Source: Pseudodesulfovibrio alkaliphilus
GTDB lineage: Bacteria; Desulfobacterota; Desulfovibrionia; Desulfovibrionales; Desulfovibrionaceae
DNA: 64,000 bases
NCBI RefSeq assembly: GCF_009729555.1
Contig: NZ_WODC01000005.1
Span: 225,720-289,719 of the forward strand
Reading direction: 5' to 3'
The stretch's first letter is position 1, and every line of letters starts with the position of its first letter. This document shows, in pieces, positions 57,699-64,000 of this stretch. The notes under the pieces are model-generated. The model had not been told where the DNA came from. It ran no database searches and saw only the letters and a list, made by a program, of their open reading frames with translations. The position numbers and the translations under genes were made by a program.

Positions 57699-59033
57699 CT
57701 ATTGGGGCAGGGTGGTGTAGGCGCTCTCGGAGACCTCAAGGGTCTTGACCAGCCGTCCCTGGAGATTGAGGAACTTGTAGAGGGTGAAGTCGCGGTTGCT
57801 CTGGGCCGTTTCGAGCAGCACGCTGTTGCTGAAGACCTCGTTGATGGCGTCGAGCACATCGAGGAGCGAGCGCTGGCCCACGTTGAACTGCATCAGGTAC
57901 ATGTCGCGCGATTCGATGCTGTACTGGAGCGCTTCCTGGTGCTTGTCCACCTGACCCACGGCGGTGTTGTATTCGGCCCAGGTGGTGGCCACCTGCCGGG
58001 TCAGTTCGTCGGTGGTGTCGTGCAGCTCTTCCTGGGCCTGCCGGATGCGGGCGCCGGCCGCCTGGGAGGACTGGTAGTCGGTGCCGCCGCTGAAGAGGTT
58101 CCAGGACATGGCGAGCATGGCCCGGTCGTCGCGCAGGTAGGTGGCCGATCCGTCGTGGTGGTCGGTGTAGCGGGAGCTGACCTTGATGTCGATGTCCGGG
58201 TAGTAACTGGAGCGAACCACATCGCGGTCCTGGGTGACGGCTTCCACGTCCGCCTTGCGGGCCTTGATCTTGGGGTTGTCCGCCAGGGAGGTTTCCAGCA
58301 CCTGATCAAGGGAGACGGGCACGTACCCGGGGTTGAATTCCTGCTCGGCCAGGGCTTCGGGCATCTTGCCGGTCTGGCGCACGTATTCCGCCTCGCTGGC
58401 GCGGAGTTCGCCGACATAGGTGATGAGCGTGGTCTCGGCGCGGGCCACGCGGCCCCGGGCCTGCATCTCGTCCGCCTTGCTGCCAGCCCCGCCCGCCACG
58501 CGCTCGGCGATGGATTCGAGCACGGACTGATGGTCAATGATGTTGCTTTGGGCCAGGGCCACCAGCCTGCGGGTGCGCACCACGTCGAAGTGGGCGCGGA
58601 TGGCGCTCAGGGCGATGGAGTCCACCATGTCGAAGAGGCGGTTTTCCGCGGATTCGAGCCGGGCCTTGGAGCCCTGGTAGGTGCTTAAGCGGCCCATGCC
58701 GTCAAAGACGTTCTGGGTCAGGGTCAGGGAGGAGTCCGAGGCGGTGCGGGTGCGGTCCTCGGTGCCCAGGTTGCGGGCAGTGGAGCTGTTGTACTGCTGG
58801 AACCCGTACTGGGACGACAGGTCAAGGGACGGGAAGAACCGGCCCAGGGCGGCCGAAAGGTCTCGCGAGACCGCCTCGCGGTTGAAGAGCATCGCCTTGA
58901 TCTGCGGGTGCTGCCTGACCGCATCGACCACGGTCTCCTTGAGAGTGGTGGTGCCGTCGATTTCGGCGCGGGCAGGGGTGGCGACGGTCATGACCAGGGC
59001 CATGAGAAGCGGTATCAGCGTGGAGTGTTTCAT
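57699..59033 (-). CDS. TolC-family outer membrane channel of the type I secretion system
   Basis: A 444-residue TolC/LapE-like protein. Residues 1-22 form a signal peptide. The fold consists of two related halves rich in long helices. Visible repeats are SLTLTQNVFDGMGRLSTYQGSKARLESAENR in the first half and AMSWNLFSGGTDYQSSQAAGARIRQAQEEL in the second, both typical of the outer membrane efflux protein family. ATG 59033 begins directly before the signal; the longer frame is rejected. It lies directly downstream of the adhesin gene on the same strand, past a terminator. It most likely forms the outer membrane pore for the LapB/LapC-type exporter encoded at 49.6-53.2 kb. Confidence 0.93.
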   Translation of the reverse strand: MKHSTLIPLLMALVMTVATPARAEIDGTTTLKETVVDAVRQHPQIKAMLFNREAVSRDLSAALGRFFPSLDLSSQYGFQQYNSSTARNLGTEDRTRTASDSSLTLTQNVFDGMGRLSTYQGSKARLESAENRLFDMVDSIALSAIRAHFDVVRTRRLVALAQSNIIDHQSVLESIAERVAGGAGSKADEMQARGRVARAETTLITYVGELRASEAEYVRQTGKMPEALAEQEFNPGYVPVSLDQVLETSLADNPKIKARKADVEAVTQDRDVVRSSYYPDIDIKVSSRYTDHHDGSATYLRDDRAMLAMSWNLFSGGTDYQSSQAAGARIRQAQEELHDTTDELTRQVATTWAEYNTAVGQVDKHQEALQYSIESRDMYLMQFNVGQRSLLDVLDAINEVFSNSVLLETAQSNRDFTLYKFLNLQGRLVKTLEVSESAYTTLPQ

Positions 59034-59119
59034 GTCTCTATTTCGCGTGGGTTCGGGTGCGTGAACAGTTTCTTGATAGGTATAGTTATTTCGGACGCAA
59101 GGCAAGGGCCAAGGCAGGG

Positions 59120-59155
59120 AAAAGCCCCGGTCCCTCTGACAGGGGCCGGGGCTTT
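59120..59155 (-). terminator. Terminator of the RTX adhesin gene
   Basis: The arms AAAGCCCCGG and CCGGGGCTTT pair, with an inner CCCT/AGGG pair and a 5-base loop. On the minus strand the stem runs into TTTTCC. It lies 10 bases past the adhesin stop and separates it from the tolC-like gene. Confidence 0.85.
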
Positions 59156-59164
59156 GGGCGCTGC

Positions 59165-62100
59165 CTATTGGTTGTTGCTTGGCGATTCGATCATGTACTT
59201 GAGCAGGTCGTCCACATGGCTGTCCGGGGAGACAGCGGTCTCGTAGTCCGAGAAACTGGTCTGGGTCACTCCCAGCAGCTTGATGACCACCTGTTCCTGT
59301 TCCGAGTCCTTGCCCACGAGCACCTCGGCGTAGTTGAGCTCTTCGGTGTCCTTGAAGGTGATGTCCAAGACTTTCATACCGTCTTGCAGATCCAGGGCGT
59401 CCATGCCCACGGTGAAGTCTTCCACCGTGATCTCGCCGCCGCCGTCGGCCAGGACCGAGGGGTCGATGATGATGGTGTCGTTCCCGTCTCCTGTGCGGAT
59501 CACGTCGCGGCCGCTGCCGGGGTTGAAGGTGTCGTCGCCGCTGCCGCCGATGAGCAGGTCGTCGCCGGGGCCGCCCACCAGCAGGTTGTTGCCGCTGCCG
59601 CCGACAAGCGTGTCGTTGCCCGCGTTGCCTTTAAGGGTGTCGTTGCCCTCGCCGCCAAAGGCGTAGTCGTTGCCGTCGCCGCCGATGAAGAGGCCGTCCT
59701 CGGTGCCGCGCACATGGACCACGAGGTCGTCGAAGTCGTCGTCATCGTCAAACCAGTCAAATGAGCCTTTCCCGTAGGGGTTCGAATCCTGTTCCTTGCC
59801 GAACCAATCAAGGAACGGTCCCTTGAACTCGTCGTCCATGCGGACTTCCACGGTGTCGCCCGGTTCGACGGTGAGTCCGGCCTCAAGGGACTGATCGAGG
59901 TTGGTCAGGCTCGGCTCGACGCCCTGGCCGTTTTCGTCCAGCAAGGAGGACCAGAATCCGGGTTCCTCGCCGGTCGGGTTCAGGTTCGGGTCGTCGAAGT
60001 GAATGTTCGTGTAGGTGCTCTTGCCGTCTCTGCTGACGGAAAGCACCCATTGCCCGTTTGACCAGATGATGTCCAGGGTGTCGGTGTCCCGCACGGTGTC
60101 CGCCGTGACATGGGGAATCAGGAAGAACCTGATCTGGTCGTCTCCGGCAAAGGTCTTGAGCACATTCGTCGGGGGGTTTTTGCTGTCGAAGAGGATGATC
60201 TCCGGGTCCACTGGCTTGTCATCGGCATCAAGGCTGTAGACGCCGAGCATGTTGGTGAATTTGGTTGTCTCATTGACGAAGACCACCTCCTGGCCGCTGA
60301 CATCCAGGGCCACCATGTCCGGCTTGATCACCTGGATGGTGGCCGTGGCCGTGGCCTGGGCACCGTGCTGATCGGTCACGGTGTAGGAGAAGGACGCCTG
60401 CCCGGTGAATCCGGCATTGGGCGTAAAGAGGACGTTGCCGTTGGTGTCCAGGGCCACCGTGCCGCCCACGGCATCGCCCACGGAAGCGAGGCGTAAGGTG
60501 TCGCCCTCGTCGATGTCGTGGTCGTTGGCCAGGAGCTGCTGCGCGGTGATGAGGTACGCGCCGTCCACCATGGTCAGGTCGCCAGCCAGGACCTCGCCTG
60601 CGCCGTCTGAAGAGGCTGCCGGAGTGGCGGTGATGCCTTGCAGGGCGAACTCGGAGTTGTCGGCCTTCTTGCTACCGTTGTCCACGGGCAGAATCTGCAG
60701 GGAGCCGATGGACGCGCCGTTCAACTCGGCGGCGTCCACGGTGATGGTGGCCAGGCCGGTGCTCGAAGACGCCGTCACAGGAACGGTTCCCATGAGAGTG
60801 CCTTTTTCGTCGTAGGCATAGACGACGGCCTTTTCGACCTCCCCGTTAGGGATGTTGTAGAAGTAGGAAAGGGTGATCTCCACCGAGGACATGGGCGTTT
60901 CAAAGGAGACCTGGATCAACTCGTTGTTCTTGTAGTCGACTTCATGGTCAAGGCGGCCTCCTTTGATGCCGATGCCGCCTGTCTCTTGTTGGTAAGGAGA
61001 CTGGAGAGCCAGGGTCAGATTGGCTGGTTTGTTGGTCAGTTCAACGGAACCATCTTTTTTGATGCGGCCGTGGTGGGCGCTGATGTTGATGCCCTGATCT
61101 TCCCACTGCTGGACAACGTCCGCAATGGTTGCATTGGGAGTGTCCCCGGTGTGCGGGACGGCGACGCTCACCGGGGTGGTGTCGACGGCATCGCCGGCCA
61201 CGACCACCGTGAAGGTGTCGGCCACGGCCACGGGCGCGTCGTTGGTGCCGTTGATGGTGATGGTGATGAGCTGCTCTGTTCCGTCCACCGAGGTGACGGT
61301 GAAGGTGTCGGTCAGCTTCTGGTCTTTGCCCAGGGACTGGACAGGGTCAGCGTCGTTGCCCAGCGTGTAGGTCCACTTGCCGTTGGCGTCGATGTCCAGG
61401 GAGCCGAAGTGGTCGCCGCCCTCGATGGTGGCCGGGGTGAAGGCCGCTTCGCCCTCGTCCGGGTCAATGATGTCCAGCTGTCCGGCAACGGTCGTCAACT
61501 GATCTTCGGTAACGCTGCCTTTCGTGTCGCCGGAGATGATTGCCGGGTCGGCAACCGGCTCCACAGTGACCGGAACGGTCACGGCCACGGTCCCGCCCTT
61601 GCCGTCGCCAACGGTGTAGGCGATGGTGTCCGTCCCGTTGTAGTCGGGGTCAGGGGTGTAGGTCCAGGTGTTGTCGCCGGTTTGGGTCAGGGTGCCGTGC
61701 TCGGCGGTCGGGGTGCCCACAACGTAGAGAGGGTCGCCGTCCGGGTCGCTGACGTTGGCCAGCAGGTCGAGGGCGACCGTGGTGTCTTCATCCAGGGTGA
61801 CGGTGGTTTCGCCCGTGACCACGGGCGCATCGTTCACCGGGGTGATGTTCAGGGTCACGGTGGCGGTGGAGGAGCCTCCGTTGCCGTCGCTGACGGTGTA
61901 GGTGAAGGTGGCCGGGCCGTGGTAGTTGGCCTCGGGCACGAAGATGATCTGGGTTCCATCAAGGCTGACCGTACCATAGGTGGCATTGCCCACCTCGGTG
62001 ATGGTCAGGTCGTCGCCGTCCGGGTCAGAGTCGTTGGCCAGCAGGACGCCGGCCTCCAGGGTGATGGTCTCGTCCTCGAGGAAGTCGCCGGTGATTTCGG

Positions 62101-64000
62101 CCATGGACTCGCCGCTGACGCCGCGCAGCAGGAAGTCGGAGTTGTTGTTATTGCTGCCCGCGCCGTTGGCAAGGGGCATGACCGTGACCGTGGCGATGGG
62201 CGTTCCGTAACCCTGGTCAGTCACGTCAAGGGTGACGGAGACCAGTCCGTCGGGCGTGCCCGGCACGTCCTTATATCCGAGCAGGGTGCCGTCCGCGTCA
62301 AAGGCGGCAACGCGGGCCATTTCGGTGTGCGGCCTGTCGAAGGGTGCGTCCTTGCCGCCGAACAGGGCCGACAGCTTCACGGTCACGCTCTGCATGGGCT
62401 TCTCAAAGGAGACTGCCAGCAACTCTGTGTCGGTCTCGTGGCTGCCGTCGATCAGGTCCACCTCGCCGCCGTCCATGTTGTCTTTAACACCAAGGCCAGA
62501 GTAGTTGTACGCTTTACCATTCAAATTGAAGCTTACGGGCTTGGTACCCAGTTCCACTTCGTTTTCATTCCAGGAATCGGCGTCCATCCCATTGCCGATC
62601 ATGGCGCGAACCGTCACACCCTGATCCGCCCAGTCCGACTTGACTTTGGCCGGGACCACATTGGCGTCCGGGGTGGTCACGGTGATGGGCACGACCTCGG
62701 TCACGGTGATCGTACCAAGCTCATCGTCCACAGCCACGGGCGCCTCGTTGACGTTGGCCACGTTGATGATCAGTGTCTTGGTGGTCTCGCCACCGTCGCC
62801 GTCGCTCACGCTGACATTGATGGTGTAGCTATTCGTTTCACTTTCGTAATCCAGATCCGCGCCGTCCCTGACGGTGATCACGCCTGTGGCCTCGTCGATG
62901 ACGAAGGGCGAGATGCCGTCCGGGTCGACCAGGGAGTATTTCAGGTCCGTGGAATCGATGTCCGAGCCCACCACGCTGGCCACGAAGGTGCCGCCCGGCG
63001 AGTTCTCGTTGACCGTGACTTCGCCGTCCACGGCCGGGGTCACGGCGAACATGCGTACGTTGTCCGCCACGTTGCCGTAGCCGTCGGCGTCGTGCGAGCG
63101 CAGGGTCAGGGTGCCAGTGCCCGAATCGTCCTCGCCCACGGTGATGATCACGGAGCCCGTTTCCCAGGCCGTGTGGCCGGGATTGAAGGATGCCACGGCC
63201 TTGCCGTCCCAGAGCACGTCGATGTTGCCGCTGTCGTCGCCTCCCCGGTTGGAACCCCGGTCGAAGAGGTCAAGCTCAATGACGTACTGGCCCGGCTTAA
63301 GGCCCTCTATGGTCTGTGAGATAACCAGGGCCTCGCTGCCCACGCCGAAGTCGATGACGTTGTTGCCATCGGTGGCCCCGATGATGCCGTCACGAGTGCC
63401 GCTCATGACTTCCCAGCGGGTACCGGCGTCCTTGGTCCAGCCCTCGGGCGTGTGGCCTTGCGCCCAGTTGCCAGGGGCGATGACCACGTCCTCGAAGCTG
63501 CCGTTGATTACATAGTTGTGGGTCTGGTCCACGCCGGTGAAGCTCAGCTCGGGCGCGTCGTTAACGCCGTTGACGGTGATGGTCAGGGTGGCTGTGTCAG
63601 TCAAATCTCCGTCTGAGACGGAGTAGCCGATCTTAAGGACGTGGGTTTCGCCCTCGGTCAGGTAGTCGTAAGAGGACGCATCAAAGGTATATGTACCGTC
63701 GGCGTTGAAGGTGAGGCCCGCAGGTGCGCTGTCCGGATCGGTCAGGGAGTAGGTCAGTTCCTCGGCCGTGTTGTCCACGTCATAGTCGTTGTCGGCCACG
63801 GAGCCGGTGATGGTCGCCTTTTCCTTGAGCGCGGCCGTGTCGTCCACCGCCACGGGGGCGTCGTTGGTGCCGTTGACGGTGATGGTCAGGGTGGCTGTGT
63901 CAGTCAAATCTCCGTCTGAGACGGAGTAGCCGATCTTAAGGACGTGGGTTTCGCCCTCGGTCAGGTAGTCGTAAGAGGACGCATCAAAGGTATATGTACC
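59165..64000 (-). CDS. Giant RTX adhesin, LapA-like (3' part; gene runs out of window)
   Basis: The frame is open to the window edge, giving 1611 C-terminal residues of a larger secreted protein. From the edge inward there are at least two near-identical repeats of 101 residues ([31 protein letters not shown]). A galactose-binding-like module follows ([16 protein letters not shown] to VRMFAV). Next come cadherin/VCBS-type repeats, two diverged copies of a module of about 200 residues, and more VCBS repeats. The C-terminal part has about eight RTX nonapeptides ([27 protein letters not shown]) that bind calcium. A C-terminal region typical of type I secretion ends in [13 protein letters not shown]. 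It is the probable cargo of the LapB/LapC/TolC exporter and target of the LapG-like protease. Its N-terminal retention module is outside the window. Confidence 0.93.
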   Translation of the reverse strand, partial: GTYTFDASSYDYLTEGETHVLKIGYSVSDGDLTDTATLTITVNGTNDAPVAVDDTAALKEKATITGSVADNDYDVDNTAEELTYSLTDPDSAPAGLTFNADGTYTFDASSYDYLTEGETHVLKIGYSVSDGDLTDTATLTITVNGVNDAPELSFTGVDQTHNYVINGSFEDVVIAPGNWAQGHTPEGWTKDAGTRWEVMSGTRDGIIGATDGNNVIDFGVGSEALVISQTIEGLKPGQYVIELDLFDRGSNRGGDDSGNIDVLWDGKAVASFNPGHTAWETGSVIITVGEDDSGTGTLTLRSHDADGYGNVADNVRMFAVTPAVDGEVTVNENSPGGTFVASVVGSDIDSTDLKYSLVDPDGISPFVIDEATGVITVRDGADLDYESETNSYTINVSVSDGDGGETTKTLIINVANVNEAPVAVDDELGTITVTEVVPITVTTPDANVVPAKVKSDWADQGVTVRAMIGNGMDADSWNENEVELGTKPVSFNLNGKAYNYSGLGVKDNMDGGEVDLIDGSHETDTELLAVSFEKPMQSVTVKLSALFGGKDAPFDRPHTEMARVAAFDADGTLLGYKDVPGTPDGLVSVTLDVTDQGYGTPIATVTVMPLANGAGSNNNNSDFLLRGVSGESMAEITGDFLEDETITLEAGVLLANDSDPDGDDLTITEVGNATYGTVSLDGTQIIFVPEANYHGPATFTYTVSDGNGGSSTATVTLNITPVNDAPVVTGETTVTLDEDTTVALDLLANVSDPDGDPLYVVGTPTAEHGTLTQTGDNTWTYTPDPDYNGTDTIAYTVGDGKGGTVAVTVPVTVEPVADPAIISGDTKGSVTEDQLTTVAGQLDIIDPDEGEAAFTPATIEGGDHFGSLDIDANGKWTYTLGNDADPVQSLGKDQKLTDTFTVTSVDGTEQLITITINGTNDAPVAVADTFTVVVAGDAVDTTPVSVAVPHTGDTPNATIADVVQQWEDQGINISAHHGRIKKDGSVELTNKPANLTLALQSPYQQETGGIGIKGGRLDHEVDYKNNELIQVSFETPMSSVEITLSYFYNIPNGEVEKAVVYAYDEKGTLMGTVPVTASSSTGLATITVDAAELNGASIGSLQILPVDNGSKKADNSEFALQGITATPAASSDGAGEVLAGDLTMVDGAYLITAQQLLANDHDIDEGDTLRLASVGDAVGGTVALDTNGNVLFTPNAGFTGQASFSYTVTDQHGAQATATATIQVIKPDMVALDVSGQEVVFVNETTKFTNMLGVYSLDADDKPVDPEIILFDSKNPPTNVLKTFAGDDQIRFFLIPHVTADTVRDTDTLDIIWSNGQWVLSVSRDGKSTYTNIHFDDPNLNPTGEEPGFWSSLLDENGQGVEPSLTNLDQSLEAGLTVEPGDTVEVRMDDEFKGPFLDWFGKEQDSNPYGKGSFDWFDDDDDFDDLVVHVRGTEDGLFIGGDGNDYAFGGEGNDTLKGNAGNDTLVGGSGNNLLVGGPGDDLLIGGSGDDTFNPGSGRDVIRTGDGNDTIIIDPSVLADGGGEITVEDFTVGMDALDLQDGMKVLDITFKDTEELNYAEVLVGKDSEQEQVVIKLLGVTQTSFSDYETAVSPDSHVDDLLKYMIESPSNNQ
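59460..59700 (-). repeat. RTX calcium-binding nonapeptide repeats
   Basis: About eight consecutive GGxGxDxLx-type repeats are encoded near the adhesin C-terminus. They fold on calcium outside the cell and help secretion through the type I channel. Confidence 0.9.
60605..61215 (-). repeat. First copy of a duplicated adhesin module of about 200 residues
   Basis: It starts near [20 protein letters not shown] and ends near [19 protein letters not shown] diverged second copy lies at about 62105-62735. Shared elements are a start with DxTP-type threonines, a W-DQG segment, an SFE-PM-SV strand, and a closing NSEFALQG or NSDFLLRG motif. I do not recognise a named family. Confidence 0.6.
62105..62735 (-). 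repeat. Second copy of the duplicated adhesin module
   Basis: It starts near [20 protein letters not shown] and ends near [19 protein letters not shown]. It is aligned by eye with the copy at 60605-61215 through SFEKPMQSV versus SFETPMSSV and SDFLLRG versus SEFALQG. The copies are clearly diverged, so the duplication is old. Confidence 0.6.
63568..64000 (-). repeat. Tandem 303-bp repeat at the window edge
   Basis: The 130 bases at 63568-63697 are identical to those at 63871-64000. The period is 303 bases, or 101 residues. The repeat runs past the end of the window, so the full number of copies is unknown. Confidence 0.95.

Noticed and set aside
60638..63319. Open frame of 893 codons on the plus strand opposite the adhesin gene
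   Set aside because: It is the mirror of a repetitive high-GC gene. Its translation is rich in Gly, Val, His and Asp with no domain, and the opposite strand clearly encodes RTX and VCBS repeats.
63568..64000. CRISPR-like direct repeats at the window edge
   Set aside because: The repeats are 303 bases long, in frame and coding. They are adhesin domains, not short repeats with spacers.

Overview
The window is one contiguous piece of GC-rich chromosome carrying 44 protein genes (the last cut by the window edge) and two tRNA genes. I see no rRNA, CRISPR array or insertion sequence. The gene set points to a free-living Gram-negative of the Desulfovibrionales (Desulfovibrio / Pseudodesulfovibrio type). 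Pointers are the rho-carD-pth-rplY-prs run, abundant Cache/PAS sensor kinases, an FmdE protein beside an iron-type ABC importer, a CofD/YvcK-like protein of a kind I recall from this group, the carboxynorspermidine polyamine route, and a LapA/LapG-type type I secretion locus. No sulfate-reduction gene lies in the window, so the taxonomic call is an inference.

Layout. 1-5.3 kb: a TrfA-like replication initiator homologue, then an iron-type alcohol dehydrogenase coupled to an NtrB/NtrC-like two-component pair. 5.3-12.8 kb: a double-Cache hybrid histidine kinase, a stand-alone FMN glutamate-synthase-like protein, hslU and a ureohydrolase. 12.9-15.9 kb: a HAF-repeat autotransporter and a lipoprotein hydrolase. 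16.0-20.4 kb: a minus-strand block bepA-like / ribF / ClC channel. 20.6-27.9 kb: a minus-strand housekeeping block degQ-like, ispE, tRNA-Gln, prs, rplY, pth, carD, rho. 28.0-34.0 kb: tRNA-Arg(CCT), a soluble PAS/GAF kinase, a Cache chemoreceptor and a rhodanese-YceI fusion. 34.0-37.6 kb: an iron-siderophore-type ABC importer with a His-rich ATPase tail plus FmdE. 37.9-40.9 kb: malic enzyme and a DASS-family carboxylate transporter. 41.6-46.8 kb: a complete arginine-to-spermidine operon (speA, carboxynorspermidine dehydrogenase, nspC, speB). 47.1-49.3 kb: a CofD/YvcK-like protein and a quinone-oxidoreductase-like MDR enzyme. 49.6-64.0 kb: a cell-surface adhesin locus.

The adhesin locus is the most interesting part. 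It has a type I secretion ATPase with an inactivated C39 domain (LapB type), a membrane fusion protein (LapC type), a periplasmic LapG-like cysteine protease, a membrane sensor with a degenerate HD-GYP domain, a MATE exporter, a TolC-like outer membrane channel and the 3' end of a giant RTX adhesin. No LapD (GGDEF-EAL) gene is present. The HD-GYP protein sits exactly where LapD would be expected and has lost four of its predicted metal ligands. The inferred model is that it senses c-di-GMP, or another signal, and controls LapG inside-out with a different output domain.

Start codons were chosen by ribosome-binding site, family alignment and overlap with neighbours. Promoters and terminators were found by eye and are hypotheses. 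All residue numbers are approximate unless a specific residue is named.
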